In this document: in pieces, positions 23,037 through 30,207 of the stretch
Position numbering within the stretch: the first letter of the stretch is position 1
Layout of the letters: every line of letters begins with the position of its first letter
Virus record (IMG/VR): IMGVR_UViG_3300035390_000062
Span: 1-30,764 of that record
From: a virus
Direction: 5' to 3' (one strand)
Length of the DNA stretch: 30,764 nucleotides
Notes under the pieces: model-generated
The model's database searches: none
What the model saw: only the letters and a program-made list of their open reading frames with translations
Told to the model about the DNA's origin: nothing
Translations under genes and position numbers: made by a program

Positions 23037-23540
23037 CTAATCAAATAATGACATCTGAATGAGACCTGATTTCTTATTCTCATTCTGCCCCTCATTGCCT
23101 TTTTTCGCTACCATAGTCTTCCCTTTCAATTTGGCAGTGATTGGCTGTTCATCGATGGTATTCTTCTCGATTTTCTCAACGATAGGTTCAGGTGGGTTTT
23201 CATACTCACTAGCCATACCATCAACATCTATATAGAGTACGATATCTACTTTTGCATCAGGAAAGTAGAACTGTGCTGCCTTCCTGTACACCTCGATATC
23301 AGACGCATGATTCCCGATCCCTTTAACAATGTCCGAGCAACATTCAGACAAAGTCTTCTCAGAGTCTGCCAAAGTAACAGCAAACGCTTCATTGCTGCAG
23401 AAGAGTTTCAATTTCTGTGCAACAAAAGCTGAAATTACTCTTGCCTTTCCATTCCCTTTAAACTCTTTTAGTTCCTTATTTATCTTATCTTCCGCAATTT
23501 GCGAAATATCTCTTCTCACTTCGAGTTTAGTTACATTCAC
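23037..23540 (-). CDS. PcfK-like protein of the AcrIIA9 family
   Basis: 167 residues. The conserved core SNEAFAVTLADSEKTLSECC, then VYRKAAQFYFPDAKVDIVLY matches the PcfK family. One member, AcrIIA9, is a known inhibitor of Cas9, so this gene is a candidate anti-CRISPR, although the family as a whole is not all inhibitory. The C-terminus ends SGLIQMSLFD; QMSLF (162-166) fits the pentapeptide (QL[S/D]LF) by which proteins bind the DnaN sliding clamp, after a long flexible linker. That suggests a tie to replication. The start is GTG with GGAGG before it. It overlaps the ArpU-like gene by 14 bases and is followed by PcfJ. Confidence 0.82.
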   Translation of the reverse strand: MNVTKLEVRRDISQIAEDKINKELKEFKGNGKARVISAFVAQKLKLFCSNEAFAVTLADSEKTLSECCSDIVKGIGNHASDIEVYRKAAQFYFPDAKVDIVLYIDVDGMASEYENPPEPIVEKIEKNTIDEQPITAKLKGKTMVAKKGNEGQNENKKSGLIQMSLFD

Positions 23541-24027
23541 CCTGACTACCTCCTTCTTGATTTTGACAATCCGCTAGATCATCTTCAAGCTTCTTAATTC
23601 CTGAAACTAGAATCCTGTGACAGTGACTTTTTGAATAATGCATCCTCTTTGATATTTCACGCCACCTCATCCGTTTGAAACATCTTAGAGCAATGACCTT
23701 GTATTCATCATGCTTAAGCTTTGAAAGCCCCCTATCGATCTGATTACGCTTTTTGAGTAGTACGCTTATTTCCTCTTCGATCTCTATGATTTCTCGATCA
23801 TACCTTATGACAACGCGTTCGACCGCCTTGTAAACAGGATCAGTAACCGCGTTTCCTCTCGGCATTGCTGAATACGAAGATGTGACCTTAGTACTATACT
23901 TGCTATCTACAATCCAGATCAACTTATTATTCAGTTTTTTCACCTCATCCTCTATGTAAGGATATTCATGCAGTAATCGCGTTATTTCCAAATCCCATCC
24001 CCCCATTTCATCATATGATTTTGCCAA
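23527..24027 (-). CDS. ArpU/RinA-like late transcription regulator
   Basis: 166 residues. The C-terminal part, about 110-158, is a sigma-70 region-4-like HTH: HDEYKVIALRCFKRMRWREI, then SKRMHYSKSHCHRILVSGIK. The middle is a long coiled coil (VVIRYDREIIEIEEEISVLL). This is the build of the DUF1492/ArpU/RinA group, which activate the late promoter of Firmicute phages. The apparent start is TTG (24027) with a poorly spaced AGGA; the ATG at 24006 is an alternative. It is in the right position, the end of the replication module. A broken second gene of this type is at 17953-18135. Confidence 0.8.
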   Translation of the reverse strand: MAKSYDEMGGWDLEITRLLHEYPYIEDEVKKLNNKLIWIVDSKYSTKVTSSYSAMPRGNAVTDPVYKAVERVVIRYDREIIEIEEEISVLLKKRNQIDRGLSKLKHDEYKVIALRCFKRMRWREISKRMHYSKSHCHRILVSGIKKLEDDLADCQNQEGGSQGECN

Positions 24028-24041
24028 TCAAGACAGATATC

Positions 24042-24881
24042 CTATCCTCCAGGCACACACGAATTGTTCTTGATCAGTAGCTTTTCAAGTTCCTCTTCAC
24101 TTATCTCTGCTCCTGATGGGGAGAAATTGTGGAAACTATTTTTTTTTCTCTGTTTCTGATCATCAGATTTAGAGCCATCCGTTCGATGCCATGATCGAAT
24201 AGTGTGATAGTGCGATTTATAGCGCTTGCCCTTCGAACCTACATAATCATTAAGTTTCTCGATGTACTGATTTGTTAAATCAAGTCCCAATTGATCAATA
24301 AGTTTCTGGTATTCTATGGGCGTGAGCTTGACGAAGTCGAGGTAGGTTTCTTTTCCCTTCTTCTCTTCTTTTGTTTCCTTTACTTTCCTTTCCTTTACTT
24401 TCCTTTGTGTACTTTTGTCTACATCGTGCTTACATGATGTTAACACGGCGTCTACATTAATTGGGTTATTGCATACATTAACTCCATTATTGCTAGCATT
24501 AACCCAATTTATAAGCAAATAGTCCTCTATGATTTCAAGATCCTTTCGTCTTTTAGTGATCTCTTTATAGCGTTTTTGCACGCCTTTTGATGTTAAAATC
24601 GAAAATTCATCGTATTTTTCACGGCTAAAAAATTCCTTCTCCAATGCATACTTTATAATGTCTTGAAGCCTATCCGGATCAATTGAAAATTCATCAGCAA
24701 GTAACAGACATTCATCATCCGACCAGTGTATAAAATATCCCTGGCTATAGATATTCTGTAGCATTGCCACAATCACACCAAGACCTTCCATTCCGAATTT
24801 AATCTTGATAAATTTAATCTTATTATCCATATGTACGTCTAGCGGGAAATAATCTACTCCCTGTTTTTGAGGTCTTGCCAT
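24042..24881 (-). CDS. replication initiator, Lin1244/Lin1753 (DUF4373) N-terminal domain
   Basis: 279 residues. Residues 1 to about 110 match the Lin1244/Lin1753 domain: MARPQKQGVDYFPLDVHMDN, then FGMEGLGVIVAMLQNIYSQG and YFIHWSDDECLLLADE. A hydrophilic middle (about 160-185) is nearly pure Lys/Glu/Arg (KVKERKVKETKEEKK), coded by a repeated purine-rich tract, and the C-terminal ~80 residues (TPIEYQKLIDQLGLD, then HYHTIRSWHRTD) resemble the DnaD-like C-terminal helical domain. Proteins of this type open the phage origin and recruit host helicase. No phage helicase loader is visible nearby, so it probably uses the host DnaC/DnaI. GAAGGTG precedes the ATG. Confidence 0.82.
   Translation of the reverse strand: MARPQKQGVDYFPLDVHMDNKIKFIKIKFGMEGLGVIVAMLQNIYSQGYFIHWSDDECLLLADEFSIDPDRLQDIIKYALEKEFFSREKYDEFSILTSKGVQKRYKEITKRRKDLEIIEDYLLINWVNASNNGVNVCNNPINVDAVLTSCKHDVDKSTQRKVKERKVKETKEEKKGKETYLDFVKLTPIEYQKLIDQLGLDLTNQYIEKLNDYVGSKGKRYKSHYHTIRSWHRTDGSKSDDQKQRKKNSFHNFSPSGAEISEEELEKLLIKNNSCVPGG
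24459..24509. other. candidate replication origin inside the initiator gene
   Basis: A perfect 10-bp inverted repeat, AATTGGGTTA (24459-24468) and TAACCCAATT (24500-24509), encloses two direct 17-bp repeats, TTATTGCATACATTAAC (24466-24482) and TTATTGCTAGCATTAAC (24487-24503), 21 bases apart, i.e. two helical turns. A homopyrimidine/homopurine tract (24356-24412) lies beside it. Many phages place their origin in the middle of the initiator gene, as in lambda O. Confidence 0.45.
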
Positions 24882-24901
24882 CTGATCACCTTCTCCAGTA
24901 T

Positions 24902-25303
24902 TTAGAATGGAACATCTTCATCATCCACAACCATGAAGCCGTGATATTCATCATCAACTGACATATTATTCCCCTGATTCTGATTGCCATCTTTATTACC
25001 CCAGTCAAGATACTGGATGCGCTCTGCGATAACTTCTGTAATCTGCCTAGTAATCTGCTGCTTATCCTCATATGATCTAGTTTGAAGATTTCCTCTAACC
25101 GCTACCAATCGTCCTTTACCTGAGTATTTAGATAGATTTTCAGCTTGTTTATTCCAAACGATTACTCTGAAGAAATCGGTCACTTTCTCTTTAGAGTGCT
25201 CTCGATCAACTGCAAGATTAAAATTGGCAACCGCTTTGCCAGATTGAGTATATCTAAGCTCAGGATCCCTTGTCAGGCGTCCTATTAATAAAACTACATT
25301 CAT
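24902..25303 (-). CDS. ssb: single-stranded DNA-binding protein
   Basis: 133 residues. The OB fold is clear: MNVVLLIGRLTRDPELRYTQ, then GKAVANFNLAVDRE, TDFFRVIVWNKQAENLSKY and KGRLVAVRGNLQTRSYED. The last residues are VDDEDVPF, the acidic tip that binds partner proteins, close to the bacterial DDDIPF. It protects replication intermediates. GGGGGAAGG precedes the ATG. It is separated from the initiator gene by 20 bases. Confidence 0.95.
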   Translation of the reverse strand: MNVVLLIGRLTRDPELRYTQSGKAVANFNLAVDREHSKEKVTDFFRVIVWNKQAENLSKYSGKGRLVAVRGNLQTRSYEDKQQITRQITEVIAERIQYLDWGNKDGNQNQGNNMSVDDEYHGFMVVDDEDVPF

Positions 25304-25705
25304 CTACCTTCCCCCTTTAACCCTTTCTCCAGTGATTAAATTATATTCATGGATACATTCAAATTTTCCGAATCCAGGCTTGTTTTTTGATTCTTCTAAC
25401 CATTCCACGAATACTTTTTCGAGTTTTTTATTCAGAGACTCTATCTCATGTTTTTTAATAGAATCCAACCAACCATCTGAACATTCGCCACATTCTTCCC
25501 ACGCATCATCTTTGATGTTTTCAAGCAATAATGCTCCATCGATTTTGGGAACATAATCATATGACTCGCCTATAAAAACAGTGTCTTGGTAAATCCCTTC
25601 ATTTTCACTCATTTCCTTTGCGCACTCAATACAATAATCTATAGTAGATTCCCATTCATACCATATTTCGTCTGATTCGTTTAGATTCCAATAATACTTT
25701 TTCAC
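25304..25705 (-). CDS. hypothetical protein, 133 aa
   Basis: Unrecognised. The start is put at GTG 25705, since TTGGAGTG precedes it; longer reading to 25789 would overlap the upstream gene by 68 bases and has no site. The protein is acidic with five cysteines (DYCIECAKEM and ECGECSDGW form two CxxC-type pairs), so metal binding is likely. It ends in FECIHEYNLITGERVKGGR. It lies between the DUF7694-like gene and ssb, inside the early operon. Confidence 0.6.
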   Translation of the reverse strand: MKKYYWNLNESDEIWYEWESTIDYCIECAKEMSENEGIYQDTVFIGESYDYVPKIDGALLLENIKDDAWEECGECSDGWLDSIKKHEIESLNKKLEKVFVEWLEESKNKPGFGKFECIHEYNLITGERVKGGR

Positions 25706-25721
25706 TTTATCACTCCAATCA

Positions 25722-26078
25722 TTAAATCGTGAATGGCATTTCAAAACCTTTCGGTAACACCCAGAGATGATACATATTCGCTTCATCAACCAAGTTGCTT
25801 TCTGCTGGAAACACCTCTATGGCCACTCTTTCTTTTGCAAACAGTTCATTCTTGATTCTTTGCTTTTCGGACCATGGAATATCAGTACTAGCAAGGTTTC
25901 TTATAGCAGCATGCTCCACGGATCCCCATTCAGTATCAACCGGTCTGATCATAACTGCATATTGACCATCAAGTGATGTATAACATTCATTAATCTCACC
26001 AAACCACCCCTCACCACGTTTTAGCTCTAAGGGAGAGGGACGTCTTGCCCACCCTTTAACTTTTCTTACTTTCATCAT
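25722..26078 (-). CDS. DUF7694-like phage protein
   Basis: 118 residues. The stretches YAVMIRPVDTEWGSVEHAAI, SEKQRIKNELFAKERVAIEV and LVDEANMYHLWVLPKGFEMP are highly characteristic of a conserved early-region phage protein that I know under the label DUF7694; no biochemical role is established to my knowledge. The name is from memory. GGAGG is properly placed before the first of two ATGs. It overlaps the upstream gene by 4 bases. Confidence 0.65.
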   Translation of the reverse strand: MMKVRKVKGWARRPSPLELKRGEGWFGEINECYTSLDGQYAVMIRPVDTEWGSVEHAAIRNLASTDIPWSEKQRIKNELFAKERVAIEVFPAESNLVDEANMYHLWVLPKGFEMPFTI

Positions 26079-26581
26079 TTCGCCTCCTGAAGCTCATTTC
26101 CAATCCTTAGAAGTAGTTTATTAAGAAGTTGCATATCGCCGTTATTGCCATATCCACAATACCGAGTGTATACTCTTGGATTACTTAAATTATGTTTTTG
26201 ATACTGACAATATTTCTCGGCCTCAAGTCTGGTAAGAAAATAAGCTATTGGACGATATCTCTTTATAACCTCAACTTTCTTAATGTTGCAGAGATCGGTA
26301 TCACCTTCAAAATCCAACTCGATAATTATGCTACTGGTTGTCTCTTCATCGAAACCCTCATCTTCAAGTAGAAATTTCTTTACACTTTCACGAGTCCGCA
26401 TCACATGATCATCTGAAATATATATGCTATAATCCCCAGTACCAGGTAACGCACTTATCTCCTCAACATCTTCAACAACAACCACTGGATCAGCGGTACC
26501 ATCAAACTTTCTTTCTGCTTCGTAAGCCTCAGCATACTGCTTCAAGAAGAACGATTCTTTATCGCTTAATGATATATTCAC
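26075..26581 (-). CDS. hypothetical protein, 168 aa
   Basis: Unrecognised, acidic and soluble. Segments such as SIIIELDFEGDTDLCNIKKV and RPIAYFLTRLEAEKYCQYQK suggest a small alpha/beta protein; the latter, 'fltr.eAe.y', recurs in several phage early proteins. It starts at GTG, which shares one base with the preceding stop codon, and has GGAGG before it. It is part of the early operon. Confidence 0.55.
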   Translation of the reverse strand: MNISLSDKESFFLKQYAEAYEAERKFDGTADPVVVVEDVEEISALPGTGDYSIYISDDHVMRTRESVKKFLLEDEGFDEETTSSIIIELDFEGDTDLCNIKKVEVIKRYRPIAYFLTRLEAEKYCQYQKHNLSNPRVYTRYCGYGNNGDMQLLNKLLLRIGNELQEAK

Positions 26582-26796
26582 TATGCTACCTCCTCTATCC
26601 TGTACTCGGTTATATGGGCTTCAGAATTGTTTTCTCTTTGATTTACAATGAACTCATGCATCACACTAGCTGCCAAACGCTTATTATGGATGATAATTGC
26701 TTTATCTTCTTGATCCGTCAATTCTCCTTTGATGTCCATATATAAAAACTGATCATAACTCTTGAAAACAAGCCTGTATTTATTTGAGTATTGCAT
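26581..26796 (-). CDS. hypothetical protein, 71 aa
   Basis: Unrecognised. Strand-rich at the start (YSNKYRLVFKSYDQFLYMDI) with a helical RLAASVMHEFIVNQ. The start is taken at the ATG at 26796, which overlaps the previous stop and has GGGGAGATG before it; a TTG one codon earlier is the alternative. It is fused by overlap to its neighbours on both sides, so it belongs to the early operon. Confidence 0.5.
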   Translation of the reverse strand: MQYSNKYRLVFKSYDQFLYMDIKGELTDQEDKAIIIHNKRLAASVMHEFIVNQRENNSEAHITEYRIEEVA

Positions 26797-27041
26797 CAAA
26801 TCATCTCCCCTAATTTCTTATAATATTCGTATCTACCTTGCTTTTGCAGGTACCCAATCTTAGTTGCGCAGGTAGTCTCTGTTCGACCAATTGCCAAACT
26901 TAAACTTTTCATTCCTCCGTGCATATTCCGATGCATCGAGCAAAGATACGTTAACTCTTCCTTGGTCCATGGTTTGCCTTGATTAAAGTGATACTCTGGG
27001 TTATATAGTAATCTTCCATATCTATCAAATTGCTCGTTCAT
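26796..27041 (-). CDS. small HTH-like DNA-binding protein, 81 aa
   Basis: The segment GKPWTKEELTYLCSMHRNMH, then SLSLAIGRTETTCATKIGYL resembles a Myb/SANT-like or homeodomain-like HTH: W-T-x-E-E-x at the start and a recognition helix RTETTCATKI. Start at ATG 27041, because TGAGGAGCG precedes it; a longer in-frame reading to 27080 would overlap the upstream gene. Proteins of this short type are common in Firmicute phage early operons, function unknown. It could be a local regulator. Confidence 0.55.
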   Translation of the reverse strand: MNEQFDRYGRLLYNPEYHFNQGKPWTKEELTYLCSMHRNMHGGMKSLSLAIGRTETTCATKIGYLQKQGRYEYYKKLGEMI

Positions 27042-27049
27042 ATCGCTCC

Positions 27050-27232
27050 TCACTGAATTAGTTGAGAGATCCATTGCCATGCTCTAATCAAAATTATAAT
27101 GAATAAGACACTTGATACTAGTCCAGCTGAGATGACCCATTTAATAAATATGAGATCATGAGAACATGACCAGATCATCAGAAAAAAGCATATGATCATG
27201 GAGCTCATGAATGTCATTGCTAAAATACTCAT
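27050..27232 (-). CDS. small two-helix membrane protein, 60 aa
   Basis: Two hydrophobic helices, about 3-22 and 30-50 (ISAGLVSSVLFIIILIRAW), with an HD-containing link between. GGGAGTG precedes the ATG. It is in the early operon with 8 bases to the next gene. No family recognised. Confidence 0.5.
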   Translation of the reverse strand: MSILAMTFMSSMIICFFLMIWSCSHDLIFIKWVISAGLVSSVLFIIILIRAWQWISQLIQ

Positions 27233-27306
27233 ATCAACACTCCCATAGATCTATATTAGTATTTGTTATTTATTTCCAGTATGCTACTATATATGTGTAA
27301 GCTCCC

Positions 27307-27483
27307 CTAATGCTCTGTGCCATCTGCAATATGGCCAGGGCATTTACTATTTTTATAATCCCTTATGATTTCAAATGAAACACTTCTACCACCTGAATAA
27401 ATCACAGCTATTCCTGCTTCATATAGCTCTATGCAATCTTGGATTGTTAGTATTCTAAGCTTACAGAAATCTCCTGATATCAT
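27307..27483 (-). CDS. hypothetical protein, 58 aa
   Basis: A 58-codon reading frame (MISGDFCKLRILTIQDCIEL, then YEAGIAVIYSGGRSVSFEII and KCPGHIADGTEH). Its ATG overlaps the stop of the preceding small gene (ATGA), a sign of coupled translation. Below the usual length cut-off but placed exactly where the early operon would otherwise have a gap of 400 bases. Unrecognised. Confidence 0.45.
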   Translation of the reverse strand: MISGDFCKLRILTIQDCIELYEAGIAVIYSGGRSVSFEIIRDYKNSKCPGHIADGTEH

Positions 27484-27647
27484 ATATTCATCGCCACCTG
27501 TTCATGATATTGAATACAGCTTGCTTTCTCGTCTTCACGTAGCTCTTCAAACCGTTTCAGAGCGCTATCTCTTGTTCTAAAACTCTCCTCTTTTTCAACC
27601 TTAATATTCAACTTATTTAATACTGAATAAAACACTTTATAGTTCAT
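27480..27647 (-). CDS. hypothetical protein, 55 aa
   Basis: A 55-codon reading frame (MNYKVFYSVLNKLNIKVEKE, then RTRDSALKRFEELREDEKAS). Its ATG has GGAGG ten bases upstream, lying in the last codons of the DUF1599-like gene, and it overlaps that gene by 11 bases. Charged and helical. Unrecognised. Confidence 0.5.
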   Translation of the reverse strand: MNYKVFYSVLNKLNIKVEKEESFRTRDSALKRFEELREDEKASCIQYHEQVAMNI

Positions 27648-27936
27648 TTTCTTTTTCCTCCATTTCCATGACCGTCATAATCGCATAGTTAGCCAGATCC
27701 ATTAACGTATCCATTAAGCTCTCATCTGTTACCAACTGATCATTTAAGCAAAGACTTTGTAGCCGATTAGTCTTATCTGTGATCCTAGTCACCGCACTTA
27801 TAATTCCTAGCTTCTGATATGTTTCAGCAAATGAATCGCCATAGTCATGGTTCTTTGCTTCATAGATCTCGTTCAATTTCATGCAAATTGCATAATGACG
27901 ACCTTTATTTGTCATTGAAATTTTATTTGACTGCAT
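27637..27936 (-). CDS. DUF1599 / nucleotide-modification-associated (Nmad1-like) protein
   Basis: 99 residues. The pattern KNHDYGDSFAETYQKLGIIS, then RITDKTNRLQSL and SLMDTLMDLANYAIM is that of DUF1599, also called nucleotide modification associated domain 1; the family is found with modified-base pathways in phages. The core motif KNxDYG, the DKxxRL and the DTLMDLANYA helix are intact. The start is ATG 27936, with TGGAGGTAG before it. No base-modifying enzyme such as a thymidylate-synthase homologue is visible near it. Confidence 0.7.
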   Translation of the reverse strand: MQSNKISMTNKGRHYAICMKLNEIYEAKNHDYGDSFAETYQKLGIISAVTRITDKTNRLQSLCLNDQLVTDESLMDTLMDLANYAIMTVMEMEEKENEL

Positions 27937-27938
27937 AA

Positions 27939-28196
27939 CTACCTCCATATGTATGGGATCTTCCCAAGCTTCTTTGATTTTTTAATTCGCATATAATCAG
28001 TTTCAATACTGTAAAACAGACCAATTATGGATATCGCTATGAAACAAAGTCCTATCAAAACTGGGATAGTATGCTTAAACATGCTGTAGTTCTCAAAATC
28101 CCATCCGTTAGCAATTAACATGAGCACATCCATGGTAATTAGTGTTGTTGTTACACTCAATGAGACTGTAAGTAAAAAGCTAAAAAAGCGCTCCAT
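27939..28196 (-). CDS. small two-helix membrane protein, 85 aa
   Basis: Hydrophobic helices at about 5-29 and 42-64 (HTIPVLIGLCFIAISIIGLF), then a basic tail (MRIKKSKKLGKIPYIWR) that would be cytoplasmic. GGAGGTGG precedes the ATG. It follows the antirepressor gene directly. No family recognised. Confidence 0.55.
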   Translation of the reverse strand: MERFFSFLLTVSLSVTTTLITMDVLMLIANGWDFENYSMFKHTIPVLIGLCFIAISIIGLFYSIETDYMRIKKSKKLGKIPYIWR

Positions 28197-28997
28197 TTAA
28201 TATCCACCTCCATCAATTATTGACTCAGTAACCAGTCGCTTAATAATATAAATCTGACCACTGCCGGTTACTCGAGTAGTTCTAAAGGTAAAAGTCCCGC
28301 TTGATGATTCCCTGGTACCTTCTGTAACTTCAAAGTATCCACGATCGATGTAACGCTGATACGGCTCAGTCTTTCCATGGATAATCAGTCCCCAATCTCT
28401 TAATTTCTTCCACAATCGACGTTCTCCTATCTGCATCCCTTTGTTTGATGCTAGCTTAGCAACCTCTCTGACAAGCAAACTATTCTGACTAACAGCTATT
28501 TGCCTTTGGAAGTGCTCAGCACCTTCAATACGGATCTTATACTCATCAATTCTTTGATTCGCTACCTGCAGTGCTCTGGCCATGATCTGATCCGGACTAT
28601 TCCAAGCTTTTTCTACTTCAATGAAGTACTGGCGTATCTCATGAGCCTTTTCTCCCCCGCTGATCATTGAAAGATGCTTGGCAATCTCTAATGTGATCTG
28701 ATAATCCACACTTGGTCTACCACCGGTACTTTCTACCCTCAAGGGTATAAAGTCTGTATCAGCTACTAGCCTTAGACGGGTTACCTGTTGATCAAACCAC
28801 TGAGTAAAATTCTTTGAGATACCCAATGCATCATAAAGATCCCTTGTACTGACCATTTGCTCCTGCCTATCATTAACGCTAACTCTTATTAAGTCGTTCA
28901 CTAGCGGCCTCCTTGTCACTTGATCATTCAATTTTTCAATAATCTGATCAAAATTGTCTTGATCAACATCTAACCCAACGTGTATATGCTTACTCAT
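28197..28997 (-). CDS. phage antirepressor, AntA plus KilA-C domains
   Basis: 266 residues from the ATG at 28997; a longer reading from a TTG at 29033 lies within the end of the excisionase gene. Residues about 45-120 form an AntA domain: VSTRDLYDALGISKNFTQWF, then DFIPLRVESTGGRPSVDYQI and LEIAKHLSMISGGEKAHEIR. Residues about 165-260 are the KilA-C (ANT) domain: NSLLVREVAKLASNKGMQIG, then RRLWKKLRDWGLIIHG and SSGTFTFRTTRVTGSGQIYI. Antirepressors relieve CI repression at induction, and this one is early, beside xis. Confidence 0.92.
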   Translation of the reverse strand: MSKHIHVGLDVDQDNFDQIIEKLNDQVTRRPLVNDLIRVSVNDRQEQMVSTRDLYDALGISKNFTQWFDQQVTRLRLVADTDFIPLRVESTGGRPSVDYQITLEIAKHLSMISGGEKAHEIRQYFIEVEKAWNSPDQIMARALQVANQRIDEYKIRIEGAEHFQRQIAVSQNSLLVREVAKLASNKGMQIGERRLWKKLRDWGLIIHGKTEPYQRYIDRGYFEVTEGTRESSSGTFTFRTTRVTGSGQIYIIKRLVTESIIDGGGY

Positions 28998-28998
28998 T

Positions 28999-29238
28999 TC
29001 ATTCTTCACACCATTCACCACCTTCAACTTCAATTTCTTTCACATTATCTACATCCGTAAAGTCCTTACTCAAGTTCTCTCGAACAAAGCGATCCAGCTC
29101 TATCACTGGAATCTTCGTTCCGCTCGGTCCCATCTTTAATATCTGGACATGACCGGCATTCATGATAGCTCTCATCTTATGCTTCCCAATGCCTAGATAG
29201 GCCGCTGCTTCATCAACAGAAAGCAATTGTTTATTCAT
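28999..29238 (-). CDS. excisionase-family DNA-binding protein
   Basis: 79 residues. The Tn916-Xis-type winged HTH is plain: LLSVDEAAAYLGIGKHKMRA, then ILKMGPSGTKIPVIELDRFV. It would bend DNA at the attachment site and steer the integrase toward excision. A strong AAGGAGGGAG precedes the ATG. The acidic C-terminal part (DVDNVKEIEVEGGEWCEE) is longer than in the smallest homologues. The presence of Xis supports a matching integrase outside the window. Confidence 0.82.
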   Translation of the reverse strand: MNKQLLSVDEAAAYLGIGKHKMRAIMNAGHVQILKMGPSGTKIPVIELDRFVRENLSKDFTDVDNVKEIEVEGGEWCEE

Positions 29239-29280
29239 TTTCTCCCTCCTTTTGATATACTTGTTATTGAGGTGATATTA

Positions 29281-29640
29281 ATGATGCGCATTATTGAAAA
29301 AAATTACGAAAAATTTAAAATCAAGAATGTTGTCCGATTGTTGCAAAACTGCAAGTACCTAGAATCAGAATTAAAAGATTTACATGATGAATATAGGCGC
29401 CAATATGACCCGAAAATAACACTTCTATCTTTTAAAGTAATTCTTGATTTGATGCTTTCAGAGAATATTATCACCGACAAGAATTCTCATAAAATGGCAA
29501 CCAATATCATGTTGACTACAAAGGGAAATTCATTCTTGTTAAGAAATCGTATCTCTGCCCAGGAATCAACAAGAAAAATCGTTATAAATATTCTTATTAG
29601 CGCAGCAACAGCCTATATCACTGTATTAATCACTACTTAA
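29281..29640 (+). CDS. hypothetical tail-anchored protein, 119 aa
   Basis: Runs against the early operon. Start at ATG 29281, since GAGGTG precedes it; the in-frame ATG at 29227 lies opposite the excisionase start. The first ~95 residues are basic and helical (RIIEKNYEKFKIKNVVRLLQ, then LSFKVILDLMLSENIITDKN), with a winged-helix-like order, and residues about 99-118 (IVINILISAATAYITVLITT) form one C-terminal membrane helix. No family recognised. Only 42 bases separate it from the excisionase gene, and its 3' end overlaps the next minus gene by 8. A plus-strand gene in this place fits expression during lysogeny, for example immunity or exclusion. Confidence 0.6.
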   Translation: MMRIIEKNYEKFKIKNVVRLLQNCKYLESELKDLHDEYRRQYDPKITLLSFKVILDLMLSENIITDKNSHKMATNIMLTTKGNSFLLRNRISAQESTRKIVINILISAATAYITVLITT

Positions 29641-29944
29641 TTTGCATTATCACCATAGTAATCAATAACACTAACTGAATAATCATATTCAGTAAGATCA
29701 TTAGTTTAAGCCTGTAAACTACTTGAATGATTATCTCTTGGCTGGTGTTTGCACTTCTCTGCCACGAGTGTATTCGATAGAGCCGATGTTCAACATCAAG
29801 TGTTTTCTCAATCTCATCTATGGTGTGATTTTCAATAAATTCATCACTAAGTTCTATATCAGTTGCGCTGGAACAATAACCGCCATCTTTTCTTCTTAGC
29901 CATGGCTTTGATTCAAACCACTCTAGTTTCTCTTCTGAAATCAT
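29633..29944 (-). CDS. hypothetical tail-anchored protein, 103 aa
   Basis: Unrecognised. The soluble part has EWFESKPWLRRKDGGY and an acidic helical IDEIEKTLDVEHRLYRIHSW; residues about 78-102 (VYRLKLMILLNMIIQLVLLI) form one C-terminal membrane helix. AGGAGAG precedes the ATG. It lies just downstream of the Cro-like gene with an operator palindrome between. Convergent with the plus-strand tail-anchored gene, and both have the membrane helix at the same end. Confidence 0.55.
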   Translation of the reverse strand: MISEEKLEWFESKPWLRRKDGGYCSSATDIELSDEFIENHTIDEIEKTLDVEHRLYRIHSWQRSANTSQEIIIQVVYRLKLMILLNMIIQLVLLITMVIMQIK

Positions 29945-29976
29945 TTTGCTCTCCTTTTATCTAAGAATCTTCTATC

Positions 29977-29992
29977 GTTCCTTATTCGGAAC
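29977..29992. promoter_or_regulatory. operator, GTTCC-N6-GGAAC (site 1)
   Basis: GTTCCTTATTCGGAAC, part of a perfect arm palindrome that extends one base more on each side (29976-29993). It stands between the Cro-like gene and the 103-aa gene, apart from the main cluster. Confidence 0.65.
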
Positions 29993-29994
29993 GT

Positions 29995-30198
29995 CTATTG
30001 TAAAAAAATATCCGATTTAATATTCAGATATTTACACATCGTTCTTACTTCACCCATATCGAAATCAGAAACACCATTCAATTTGTTATTGAATGTAGAT
30101 AGAGTAATTCCAAGCAGTTCAGCTATTTCTTTCTGTTTAATTCCACGTTCGACCAATAATGCTTTTAGCTTACGATACCCTTTTTGCATTCTTTTCAC
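29995..30198 (-). CDS. Cro-like XRE-family regulator
   Basis: 67 residues, a single HTH: YRKLKALLVERGIKQKEIAE, then LLGITLSTFNNKLNGVSDFD and the closing MCKYLNIKSDIFLQ. This is the usual build of Cro-like early regulators in Firmicute phages. It is the first gene of the leftward early operon, under the promoter at 30235-30264. The apparent start is GTG 30198; the ATG three codons on (30189) also fits. The operator at 30208-30223 lies 10 bases before the GTG. Confidence 0.85.
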   Translation of the reverse strand: MKRMQKGYRKLKALLVERGIKQKEIAELLGITLSTFNNKLNGVSDFDMGEVRTMCKYLNIKSDIFLQ

Positions 30199-30207
30199 CG
30201 CCCCATT

